This document shows, piece by piece, positions 39,715-46,418 of a DNA stretch of 46,418 bases. The position numbers and the translations under genes were made by a program. The stretch is taken from assembly GCA_001556125.1 (NCBI GenBank), contig LSIG01000103.1, forward strand, positions 1-46,418, read 5' to 3'. Origin of the DNA: Rhizobiales bacterium CCH10-E5 (GTDB lineage Bacteria; Pseudomonadota; Alphaproteobacteria; Rhizobiales; Beijerinckiaceae). Below the pieces are notes generated by a model, which made no database searches, was not told the DNA's origin, and was given only the letters and a program-made list of their open reading frames with translations. Positions within the stretch are counted from its first letter, which is position 1; each line of letters opens with the position of its first letter.

Positions 39715-39741
39715 ATAAGATTATTTGTGAAATGATCTTAT
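39715..39741 (+). promoter_or_regulatory. Probable ParDE operator
   Basis: An AT-rich 27-bp palindrome: ATAAGAT-T-ATTT-GTG-AAAT-G-ATCTTAT, with 11 of 12 arm positions complementary. It ends 30 bases before the parD start. Ribbon-helix-helix antitoxins bind such dyads to repress their own operon. The AT content contrasts with the surrounding DNA, which fits a promoter/operator. Confidence 0.7.
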
Positions 39742-39771
39742 CCCGATTACCCTAGCATAAGGAGGTGCGCC

Positions 39772-40041
39772 ATGGCGACAATGACGATTTCCTTGCCCGA
39801 TCCGATGAAGGAATGGATCGAGGCCCAGATCAAGCAGGGCGAATACGCGAGCACGAGCGACTATGTCCGCGACCTCGTCAGGCGCGATCGCGAGCGACGC
39901 GCGCATCCCGAGCTGACCCTGGCGGATCTCCAGCGCATCGTCGCGGAGTCGCGTGCCAGCGGCACCAGCGACAAGACGCTGCCAGACATTTTGGCTCAGG
40001 CGAAACGCGCGGCGGAGGGCAAGGCCAGCCGCAATGGCTGA
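39772..40041 (+). CDS. parD: ParD-like ribbon-helix-helix antitoxin
   Basis: An 89-residue antitoxin. The N-terminal strand and two helices (TISLPDPMKEWIEAQIKQGE, then YASTSDYVRDLVRRD) form a ribbon-helix-helix DNA-binding domain. The C-terminal half (TLPDILAQAKRAAEGKA) is the flexible segment that wraps the toxin. A strong AGGAGGT site precedes the ATG, and a 27-bp palindrome lies just upstream. It overlaps the toxin gene by eight bases. It would form a dimer that neutralises ParE and represses the operon. Confidence 0.93.
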   Translation: MATMTISLPDPMKEWIEAQIKQGEYASTSDYVRDLVRRDRERRAHPELTLADLQRIVAESRASGTSDKTLPDILAQAKRAAEGKASRNG

Positions 40042-40324
40042 TTTCAGGCTGACGAAAAGAGCGGAGGCCAATCTCTACGACCTCGCCTTGTTCGGCCTGG
40101 AGCGGTTCGGCGAACGGCAGGTCGAGGCCTATCTCGCCGAACTCGATCACGTCTTCGGCCTGCTGGCGGACCATCCACGCATGGGCCGCGTGGCCGAGGC
40201 GATCGCGCCGGGCGTGCGGCGCCACGAGCATCGCGCGCACGTCATCCTCTATGAAGAGATGCAGACTGGCGTCCGGATCCTCGCCGTCGTCCACGCCAGC
40301 AGCCTGCGCAGACTGACGCTGTGA
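40034..40324 (+). CDS. parE: ParE/RelE-fold toxin
   Basis: A 96-residue toxin of the ParE/RelE superfamily. It starts FRLTKRAEANLYDLALFGLE and continues RFGERQVEAYLAELDHVFGL, with HPRMGRVAEAIAPGVRRHEH and a C-terminal VRILAVVHASSLRRL. ParE members poison DNA gyrase; the RelE-type catalytic residues are not clear here. The start ATG at 40034 lies inside parD (8-base overlap), giving coupled translation. The next gene is convergent and ends 13 bases away. Confidence 0.92.
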   Translation: MADFRLTKRAEANLYDLALFGLERFGERQVEAYLAELDHVFGLLADHPRMGRVAEAIAPGVRRHEHRAHVILYEEMQTGVRILAVVHASSLRRLTL

Positions 40325-40337
40325 CGGCGCTCGGCCG

Positions 40338-41408
40338 CTACGAGAACGCCGCCTTCAGGTCGAGCGTCCCGACCGTGCCGATCGCCTCGTAATTGCGCTT
40401 CAGCCAGCGCCTGGCCGCCGCACGACCGATGTCGCGCAGGCGCAGCAGGAAATCCCAGTCCGCATTGAGCCGCGAGGAGGAGGTCATCTCCGCCAGCGGC
40501 GGGCCGCCGTCGATCCGGTGCATCAGCACGCGCTTATACTCGTTCCGGTCGAGCTTGCCGCTGTCGACCAGCCGGTTGACGAAGTCGATCGCGCGCAATT
40601 CGCGCAGCAGCGAAGCGTTGAAGGTGATCTCGTTCAGCCGGTCCTGAATGTCGCGCGCCTTGGTCGGCAGCTCCTTGCGCAGCAGCGGGTTGATCTGGAC
40701 CAGCAGGATGTCGTCGCCCGCCGCCTCGTAAAACAGCGGGAACAGCGCCGGATTGCCCATATAGCCGCCGTCCCAATAGGCCTCCTTGCCGATCTCGACC
40801 GCCTGGAACAGCATCGGCAGGCAGGCCGAGGCCATCAGATGGTCGGCCGTTAGCTCCGGGCCGTTGAACAGCTTGATCTTGCCGCTGCGGACATTGGTGG
40901 CGGCGATGAACAGCTTCACCTGCGTGCAGGCGCGGACCTTGTCGAAATCGATCAGATCCGCGATCACCCCGCGCAGCGGATTGATGTTGAGCGGGTTGAT
41001 GTCGTAGGGGCTCGCCACCTTCGAGAACATTTCGAACCAGAGCATACCCGGCGGCACGCCGTTGCTGCCGCCCCAGGCGCCCAGCAGCGTGTCGATCAGC
41101 GAGCGCTCGGAGCCGCCATACTTGCCGTCGACGCTGATCGCCCGCCAGAAGGTCTCGAGCTTGCTGCGCGCGCCCTCGGGCCCGCCCTCGATCCAGCCTT
41201 CCGCCAGCACGACGGCGTTCATCGCCCCCGCGCTGGTGCCCGACAGCGCCTCGATGGCGAGCCGCCCATCCTCCAGGATCGCGTCCAGAACGCCCCAGGT
41301 GAAGGCGCCATGCGCGCCTCCGCCCTGAAGCGCGAGCGAGACCGATTTCTGCGCCTTGGGGCCGGCGAGCCCGAGAACAGGAGAGGCGGCTTTCTTGCGG
41401 CCGGTCAC
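40338..41408 (-). CDS. Patatin-like phospholipase
   Basis: A 356-residue patatin-family esterase/phospholipase. The oxyanion loop is LALQGGGAHGAFTWGVL, the nucleophile Ser lies in LSGTSAGAMNA (GxSxG), and the Asp of the dyad is in YWDGGYMGNPA. The C-terminal ~150 residues (RLNEITFNASLLRELRAIDF) match the region of such proteins annotated as DUF3734. It starts with GTG, overlapping the stop of the 3-hydroxybutyrate dehydrogenase gene by four bases (GTGA). This gene pair recurs in alphaproteobacteria and suggests a link to PHB or lipid turnover. A frame extending to 44198 is antisense to other genes and is not real. Confidence 0.92.
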   Translation of the reverse strand: MTGRKKAASPVLGLAGPKAQKSVSLALQGGGAHGAFTWGVLDAILEDGRLAIEALSGTSAGAMNAVVLAEGWIEGGPEGARSKLETFWRAISVDGKYGGSERSLIDTLLGAWGGSNGVPPGMLWFEMFSKVASPYDINPLNINPLRGVIADLIDFDKVRACTQVKLFIAATNVRSGKIKLFNGPELTADHLMASACLPMLFQAVEIGKEAYWDGGYMGNPALFPLFYEAAGDDILLVQINPLLRKELPTKARDIQDRLNEITFNASLLRELRAIDFVNRLVDSGKLDRNEYKRVLMHRIDGGPPLAEMTSSSRLNADWDFLLRLRDIGRAAARRWLKRNYEAIGTVGTLDLKAAFS

Positions 41409-42190
41409 GCGGCGGTCCAGCCGCCATCCATCGGCAGCGTCGTGCCGGTGATCGACTTGGCCGCATCGGTGCAGAGGAAGACGGCGAGCGCCGCCACCTG
41501 CTCGACAGTGACGAATTCCTTCGTCGGCTGGGCCGTGAGTAGCACGTCGTTGATGACCTGCTCCTTGGTCAGCCCGCGCGCCTTCATCGTGTCGGGGATC
41601 TGCTTTTCGACCAGCGGCGTCCAGACATAGCCCGGCGCGATCGCGTTCACCGTGATGCCCTTGGTCGCGACCTCGAGCGCCACCGTCTTGGTGAAGCCGG
41701 CGATGCCGTGCTTGGCCGCGACATAGGCACTCTTGTAAGGCGAGGCGACGAAGGCATGCGCGCTGGCCGTATTGATGATCCGGCCCCAGCCCTTCGCCTT
41801 CATCTTCGGCAGCGCGGCGCGGGTCGTGTGGAAGGCCGAGGACAGGTTGATCGCGATGATCTGGTCCCACTTCGCCAGCGGGAACTCGTCGACCGGCGCG
41901 ACATGCTGGATGCCGGCATTGTTGACGAGAATGTCGACCGCGCCGAACTCGGCCTCCGCCTGGGCGATGAAGCCGGCGATCTCCTCGGGCTTGGTCATGT
42001 CGGCGGCCGAGAACAAAACCTTGACGCCGAACTCGTTCGACAATTCGGAGCGCAGCGTCTCCGCCTCGTCGGCGGGCAGGATGCCGTTGATGACGAGATG
42101 GGCGCCCTCCTTGGCGAGAGCCCTGGCATAGGCGAGCCCGATGCCGGAGGTGGATCCGGTGATGGCGGCCGCACGGTCTTTGAGAAACAT
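41405..42190 (-). CDS. bdhA: 3-hydroxybutyrate dehydrogenase
   Basis: A 261-residue SDR enzyme that oxidises D-3-hydroxybutyrate to acetoacetate with NAD+, the last step of PHB breakdown. The cofactor motif is AITGSTSGIGLAYARALAKE, the NNAG strand is LVNNAGIQHV, the Ser is in INTASAHAFVASP, the Tyr/Lys pair is in SAYVAAKHG, and the end is LPMDGGWTAA. Length and motifs are typical of bacterial BDH. The ATG at 42190 is chosen, with AGGAG 11 bases upstream; a TTG seven codons earlier lacks a site. It is coupled to the patatin gene. Confidence 0.92.
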   Translation of the reverse strand: MFLKDRAAAITGSTSGIGLAYARALAKEGAHLVINGILPADEAETLRSELSNEFGVKVLFSAADMTKPEEIAGFIAQAEAEFGAVDILVNNAGIQHVAPVDEFPLAKWDQIIAINLSSAFHTTRAALPKMKAKGWGRIINTASAHAFVASPYKSAYVAAKHGIAGFTKTVALEVATKGITVNAIAPGYVWTPLVEKQIPDTMKARGLTKEQVINDVLLTAQPTKEFVTVEQVAALAVFLCTDAAKSITGTTLPMDGGWTAA

Positions 42191-42316
42191 CGGCGTCTGG
42201 GCTCCTGACAATCGCTCGAAAAGTGCTTAGGTTCGGCCGGACAGGGCAGCGCCGCCGCGGCGGGACCGCCCGGACAGGATCGCCGCACGTTGCCCGATGA
42301 CCCTTCGCAACGCAAC

Positions 42317-42859
42317 ATGACCAAAATGCAGCCGCACGCCCACAGCCATGGCGACCATGCCCATGCCTCGCACGAGGCCGGCGAATGCCGCCATGCCCAT
42401 GACCACCGCGCCCATGCCGAGGAAGCGCTCGCCCGCGCCGAGCGGATCTGCCGCGAGCGCGGCCTGCGCCTGACGCCGATCCGTGCCAAGGCGCTGCAGG
42501 CGCTCCATGCCGATCACCGGCCCGTCGGCGCCTATGATCTCGCCGACCGCATCTCGCCCGCCGGCGGGCGCCGGCTGGCGCCGATCTCGATCTATCGTGC
42601 GCTGGATTTCCTGGTCGAGCAGGGCTTCGTCCACCGGCTCTCCTCGCGCAACGCCTATGTCGCCTGCCTGCACGGCCATGGCGCGGGCGATGTGGTCGCC
42701 TTCCTGATCTGCGAGGCCTGCGGCGGCGTCGACGAGGATTCCTCGCCGGCGATGAAGCAGGCCGTCGCCGCCATCGCCCAGTCTCGCCAGTTCGCCCCCT
42801 CGCATCAGGTCGTCGAGATCGTCGGGCGCTGCGAGCATTGCCGGAACCTGCAGTCATGA
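42317..42859 (+). CDS. zur: Fur-family regulator, Zur-like, with His-rich N-terminus
   Basis: A 180-residue metalloregulator. The winged helix (about 47-120; [20 protein letters not shown] and [16 protein letters not shown]) is followed by a dimerisation domain with two structural zinc pairs (ICEACG and CEHC). The first ~35 residues hold ten histidines ([12 protein letters not shown], then HAHDHRAH), probably an extra zinc-binding tail. This favours zinc (Zur) over iron. The start is uncertain: ATG at 42317 or 42326, both with weak ribosome sites. ispG follows 28 bases downstream. Confidence 0.85.
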   Translation: MTKMQPHAHSHGDHAHASHEAGECRHAHDHRAHAEEALARAERICRERGLRLTPIRAKALQALHADHRPVGAYDLADRISPAGGRRLAPISIYRALDFLVEQGFVHRLSSRNAYVACLHGHGAGDVVAFLICEACGGVDEDSSPAMKQAVAAIAQSRQFAPSHQVVEIVGRCEHCRNLQS

Positions 42860-42887
42860 ACGGAACGCGCGAGACGGAGCACGGCCG

Positions 42888-44162
42888 ATGAACGAGCGGG
42901 CCCTCCCCTGCCTCGGCGCCGAGCATTCGGGGCCGCAGCCGCGCCATCTCACCGTGCCCGTGCGCGTCGGCAATGTGCTCGTCGGCGGCGGCGCGCCGAT
43001 CGTCGTCCAGTCGATGACGAACACCGACACCGCCGACATCGCCGCCACCGTGGCGCAGGTCGCGGCGCTCGCCCGGCAGGGCTCGGAACTCGTCCGCATC
43101 ACGGTCGACCGCGACGAGGCGGCGGCTGCCGTGCCCAAGATCCGCGAGCGTCTTGACCGCGTCGGCATCGACGTGCCGCTGATCGGCGATTTCCACTATA
43201 TCGGCCACAAGCTTCTGGCGGAGCATCCGGCCTGCGCCGAGGCTCTGGCGAAATACCGGATCAACCCCGGCAATGTCGGCTTCAAGGACAAGAAGGACCG
43301 CCAGTTCGGCCAGATCGTCGAGTTCGCGATCAAACATCGCAAGGCCGTCCGCATCGGCGCCAACTGGGGTTCGCTCGACCAGGAACTGCTGACCGCGCTG
43401 ATGGACGAGAACGCGCGCCAGCCGCGCCCGCTCGATGCGCGCGCGATCATGCGCGAGGCGATGGTCCAGTCCGCCCTGCTCTCGGCGGTTCGGGCGGAGG
43501 AGATCGGGCTCGGCAAGGACCAGATCATCCTCTCCGCCAAGGTCTCGGGCGTGCAGGACCTGATCACGGTTTACCGCATGCTGGCCCAGCGCTCCGACTA
43601 CGCCATCCATCTCGGCCTCACCGAGGCCGGCATGGGCTCCAAGGGCATCGTCGCCTCCTCGGCGGCACTCGGCATCCTGCTGCAGGAGGGCATCGGCGAC
43701 ACGATCCGCTTCTCGCTGACGCCCGAGCCCGGCGGCGACCGCACACTCGAGGTCAAGGCGGCGCAGGAACTGCTGCAGACCATGGGCTTCCGCGCCTTCG
43801 TGCCGCAGGTCGCCGCCTGCCCCGGCTGCGGCCGCACCACCTCGACCGTGTTCCAGGAACTCGCCCGCGACATCCAGGACTGGATCGCCGGCTCGATGCA
43901 GGACTGGAAGACGCGCTATCCCGGCGTCGAGGCGCTGAACGTCGCGGTGATGGGCTGCATCGTCAACGGACCGGGCGAATCGAAGCATGCCGATATCGGC
44001 ATTTCCCTGCCGGGCACCGGCGAGGAGCCGACGGCGCCCGTCTTCGTCGACGGCAAGAAGGTCAAGACCCTGCGCGGTCCGGCGATCGCCGCCGAATTCA
44101 AGGCGATGGTGGCCGACTACGTGACCCAGCGCTACGGCCGGCGCGCCGATGCGGCCGAGTGA
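42888..44162 (+). CDS. ispG: 4-hydroxy-3-methylbut-2-enyl diphosphate synthase (IspG/GcpE)
   Basis: A 424-residue iron-sulfur enzyme of the MEP isoprenoid pathway. It reductively opens the cyclic diphosphate MEcPP to HMBPP using flavodoxin or ferredoxin. The TIM-barrel start is [20 protein letters not shown]. The [4Fe-4S] site in the C-terminal part has Cys in [12 protein letters not shown] and in [13 protein letters not shown], with the conserved Glu. GGAG lies 9 bases before the ATG. It follows the Zur-like gene closely, so the two may be co-transcribed. Confidence 0.96.
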   Translation: MNERALPCLGAEHSGPQPRHLTVPVRVGNVLVGGGAPIVVQSMTNTDTADIAATVAQVAALARQGSELVRITVDRDEAAAAVPKIRERLDRVGIDVPLIGDFHYIGHKLLAEHPACAEALAKYRINPGNVGFKDKKDRQFGQIVEFAIKHRKAVRIGANWGSLDQELLTALMDENARQPRPLDARAIMREAMVQSALLSAVRAEEIGLGKDQIILSAKVSGVQDLITVYRMLAQRSDYAIHLGLTEAGMGSKGIVASSAALGILLQEGIGDTIRFSLTPEPGGDRTLEVKAAQELLQTMGFRAFVPQVAACPGCGRTTSTVFQELARDIQDWIAGSMQDWKTRYPGVEALNVAVMGCIVNGPGESKHADIGISLPGTGEEPTAPVFVDGKKVKTLRGPAIAAEFKAMVADYVTQRYGRRADAAE

Positions 44163-44278
44163 CACGACGGCGCAACGCCTGCCCTGTTCCGGATGCATGA
44201 CGGTGCCTTTGCGTGAGGACGCCGTTATGCTAGAGGCCCCGGCCTTTCGCTGCAGCGCAGCGCGCGCGGAGATCCCCG

Positions 44279-46279
44279 ATGGGGCATGACCTGACGAATC
44301 CCCCGACCCAGAGGACGGAGGATTCCCGTTTCGGCCTGGACAACGGTCACAACGGACATCACGGCCCGGCCAAGCATGGCCATGGCAGCTACGCGGCGCT
44401 GGCGCTGGGCGCGCTCGGCGTCGTTTATGGCGACATTGGCACGAGCCCGCTTTACGCCCTGCGCGAAACCGTGCTGGCTGCGACGGGCGCGGCCTCGGGC
44501 GGCCATGGCGGCGCGTCCGACATCGTGCTGGCGGCCCCCATCCCGCGTGAGATCATCATCGGCGTTCTCTCGCTGATCCTCTGGTCGCTCGTCATCGTCG
44601 TCACGCTCAAATATGTCGTGCTGCTGCTCAGCGCCGACAACAACGGCGAAGGCGGCACGCTCACCCTCGTCGCCCTGGCGCAGCGGGCCCTGGGCCGCAT
44701 GCGCGGTGGCGTCGTGCTCTTCCTCGGCATGGCCGGGGCGGCGCTGTTCTACGGTGACGCCGTCATCACGCCGGCGATTTCCGTGCTGTCGGCGGTGGAG
44801 GGCATCAAGCTCGTGACGCCGGCGCTCAACGACTACGTCGTGACGATCGCCTCGGGCATCCTGATCGCACTCTTCCTCGTCCAGAGCCGTGGTACCGCGA
44901 AGGTGGCCAATTTCTTCGGCCCGATCATGATGGTCTGGTTCCTGACGCTCGCAGGCTTGGGCATCTATCACATCGCCGACGATCTCGGCGTCTTCGCCTC
45001 GATCAACCCCTATTGGGGCTTCCGCTTCTTCTTCGACCATCCCGGCGTCTCGCTCGCCGTGCTCGGCTCGGTCTGCCTGGCGGTGACGGGCGCCGAGGCG
45101 CTCTATGCCGATATGGGCCATTTCGGCCGCGGGCCGATCCGCAGCGCCTGGATCTGGATGGTGTTTCCGGCCCTCTGGCTCAACTATCTCGGCCAGGGCG
45201 CGCTGATCCTCTCCGACCCCACGGCCATCGACAACCCCTTCTATAAGCTGGCCCCGGAAGGCTTCATCCTGCCGCTCGTGGTGATGGCGACGGTGGCGAC
45301 GATCATCGCCAGCCAGGCCGTGATCACCGGCGCCTTTTCGCTGACGCGCCAGGCGATCCAGCTTGGCCTGCTGCCGCGCCTCGAGATCCGCCACACCTCG
45401 GAACAGACTTCGGGCCAGATCTACATCCCGCGCATCAACGTGATGCTGCTGGTCGTGGTGCTGCTGCTGGTCTGGACCTTCCGGACCTCGTCCAACCTGT
45501 CGCATGCCTATGGCATTTCGGTCTTCGGCGCGATGATGGTGGATTCGCTTCTGGCCTTCATCGTTATCTGGAAGGGCTGGCGCTGGTCGCTGGCCGCCAC
45601 GCTGGCGGTGGTGACGCCCTTCCTCGTCATCGACGTCGCCTTCTTCGCGGCCAACATGCTGAAGCTGTTCAGCGGCGGCTATGTGCCGGTGCTGCTCGCG
45701 ATCATGCTCATCGTCCTGATGTGGACCTGGGTGCGCGGCACCAAGATCCTCTTCGACAAGACCCGCAAGACCGACGTGCCGCTGCTCGAACTCGTCGGCA
45801 TGCTCTCCAAGAGCCCGCCCTATCGGGTCAAGGGCATGGCCGTGTTCCTCACCAGCGATCCCGAAACCGCGCCGGCCTCGCTCCTCCACAACCTCAAGCA
45901 CAACAAGGTGCTGCATGAGCGCAACGTGATCCTGACCGTGCGCTCGGCCGACACACCGCGCGTCGCCGAGGAGGAGCGCGTGCGGCTCTCCCGCATCACG
46001 GACGATTTCTGGCGGGTCGATCTGGTCTATGGCTACATGGAGAGCCCGAACGTCCCCAAGGGGCTGGCCGTTCTGCGCAAGCAGGGCTTCAAGTTCGACA
46101 TCATGTCGACCTCCTTCTTCCTCTCGCGCCGCTCGATCAAGGCCTCGCCGCAGTCGGGCATGCCGGTCTGGCAGGACAATCTCTACATCTCGCTGACCAA
46201 GAGCGCGACCGACGCCACGAGCTTCTTCCAGATCCCGACCGGCCGCGTCGTCGAGGTGGGAACGCAGGTCACGGTGTGA
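44279..46279 (+). CDS. kup: Low-affinity potassium uptake transporter Kup
   Basis: A 666-residue K+:H+ symporter of the KUP/HAK/KT family. The signature [18 protein letters not shown] is in the first helix. About 12 helices extend to residue ~480, including [19 protein letters not shown] and [16 protein letters not shown]-terminal cytoplasmic domain follows ([20 protein letters not shown]). GGAG lies 8 bases before the ATG. The gene stands alone between ispG and a convergent gene at the window edge. The N-terminus is His/Asn-rich ([15 protein letters not shown]). Confidence 0.96.
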   Translation: MGHDLTNPPTQRTEDSRFGLDNGHNGHHGPAKHGHGSYAALALGALGVVYGDIGTSPLYALRETVLAATGAASGGHGGASDIVLAAPIPREIIIGVLSLILWSLVIVVTLKYVVLLLSADNNGEGGTLTLVALAQRALGRMRGGVVLFLGMAGAALFYGDAVITPAISVLSAVEGIKLVTPALNDYVVTIASGILIALFLVQSRGTAKVANFFGPIMMVWFLTLAGLGIYHIADDLGVFASINPYWGFRFFFDHPGVSLAVLGSVCLAVTGAEALYADMGHFGRGPIRSAWIWMVFPALWLNYLGQGALILSDPTAIDNPFYKLAPEGFILPLVVMATVATIIASQAVITGAFSLTRQAIQLGLLPRLEIRHTSEQTSGQIYIPRINVMLLVVVLLLVWTFRTSSNLSHAYGISVFGAMMVDSLLAFIVIWKGWRWSLAATLAVVTPFLVIDVAFFAANMLKLFSGGYVPVLLAIMLIVLMWTWVRGTKILFDKTRKTDVPLLELVGMLSKSPPYRVKGMAVFLTSDPETAPASLLHNLKHNKVLHERNVILTVRSADTPRVAEEERVRLSRITDDFWRVDLVYGYMESPNVPKGLAVLRKQGFKFDIMSTSFFLSRRSIKASPQSGMPVWQDNLYISLTKSATDATSFFQIPTGRVVEVGTQVTV

Positions 46280-46287
46280 CGGCTCGC

Positions 46288-46368
46288 CGTCATTGCGAGC
46301 GTAGCGAAGCAATCCAGAGCCGCAGCGCTCGACGTCCCCTGGATTGCTTCGCTACGCTCGCAATGACG
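46288..46368. repeat. Palindromic repeat, family A
   Basis: An 81-bp copy with arms CGTCATTGCGAGCGTAGCGA and its exact complement at the right end. It lies directly after kup, starting 9 bases after the stop, between convergent genes. The compensating base (T here, C at 9195) is matched on the other arm, so pairing is kept in each copy. Confidence 0.92.
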
Positions 46369-46376
46369 GCCTAAAG

Positions 46377-46418
46377 TCAATCCATCCGCGCCGCCGTCTC
46401 CGGCACCTTCCGCACCCG
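46377..46418 (-). CDS. C-terminal end of an unidentified protein (partial)
   Basis: The last 13 codons plus a TGA of a leftward frame (ending VPETAARMD) cut off by the window edge. It fits the pattern of a gene convergent with kup across a repeat, but it is too short to identify or to be certain that it is coding. Confidence 0.3.
   Translation of the reverse strand, partial: RVRKVPETAARMD

Noticed and set aside
40338..44198. A 1286-codon open frame on the minus strand
   Set aside because: Only its last 356 codons (patatin) are real. The rest is antisense to zur and ispG and in another frame of the dehydrogenase gene, kept open by high GC. Its translation is His/Arg/Asp-rich without motifs.
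44225..46312. A 695-codon minus-strand frame opposite kup
   Set aside because: It is an antisense shadow of kup that even reads into the flanking repeat.

Overview
The window looks like chromosomal DNA of a GC-rich alphaproteobacterium, most likely of the order Hyphomicrobiales (a Bosea-like organism is my best guess). The basis is high GC at third codon positions, an iol operon with an RpiR-type regulator and an IolC-DUF2090 fusion, a Zur-like regulator next to ispG, a patatin/3-hydroxybutyrate dehydrogenase pair, and dense intergenic palindromic repeats. The genus is inferred from gene style only. I see no tRNA, rRNA, IS element, prophage or CRISPR array.

Layout. 0.4-2.5 kb: one orphan chemoreceptor. 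2.8-12.8 kb: a catabolic accessory region with a PYROXD2-like flavoprotein, a beta-keto acid cleavage enzyme (BKACE) and a decayed copy of the end of a BKACE gene. A Doc-type toxin-antitoxin pair is translationally coupled to the BKACE gene, and an MFS carrier, two acyl-CoA ligases, a tandem PPC-domain protein and an IclR regulator follow. 12.8-17 kb: a TRAP transporter (fused DctQM plus DctP) divergent from the IclR gene, then an SDR dehydrogenase. 17.1-25 kb: an Asp/Glu-racemase-fold protein divergent from an RpiR regulator, followed by iolC-iolD-iolE-iolB for myo-inositol catabolism. 25.1-31.2 kb (minus strand): a lipoprotein and a four-gene peptide-type ABC importer. 31.3-34.6 kb (minus): a flavoprotein/SDR/epimerase operon. 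34.8-37.2 kb: small hypothetical, lipoprotein, membrane and PHA-system proteins. 37.3-40.3 kb: a Kef/YbaL-type K+ antiporter, a DUF3830 protein and a ParDE module. 40.3-46.3 kb: a patatin and 3-hydroxybutyrate dehydrogenase, a Zur-like regulator, ispG and kup.

How the genes fit together. IolE, IolD, IolB and IolC-DUF2090 cover inosose to cleavage of the phosphorylated acid. The inositol dehydrogenase (IolG) and the malonic-semialdehyde dehydrogenase (IolA) are not in the window. A GGAA-N6-TTCC dyad lies in front of iolC and a related dyad lies in front of the RpiR gene. The BKACE and two CoA ligases suggest catabolism of an unidentified acid through CoA thioesters.

The most striking feature is the set of palindromic repeats. 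At least five families fill nearly every gap inside the iol and ABC operons, each gap holding a different family. One copy, 90 bp long, lies in frame inside the ABC ATPase gene and encodes the linker between its two nucleotide-binding domains.
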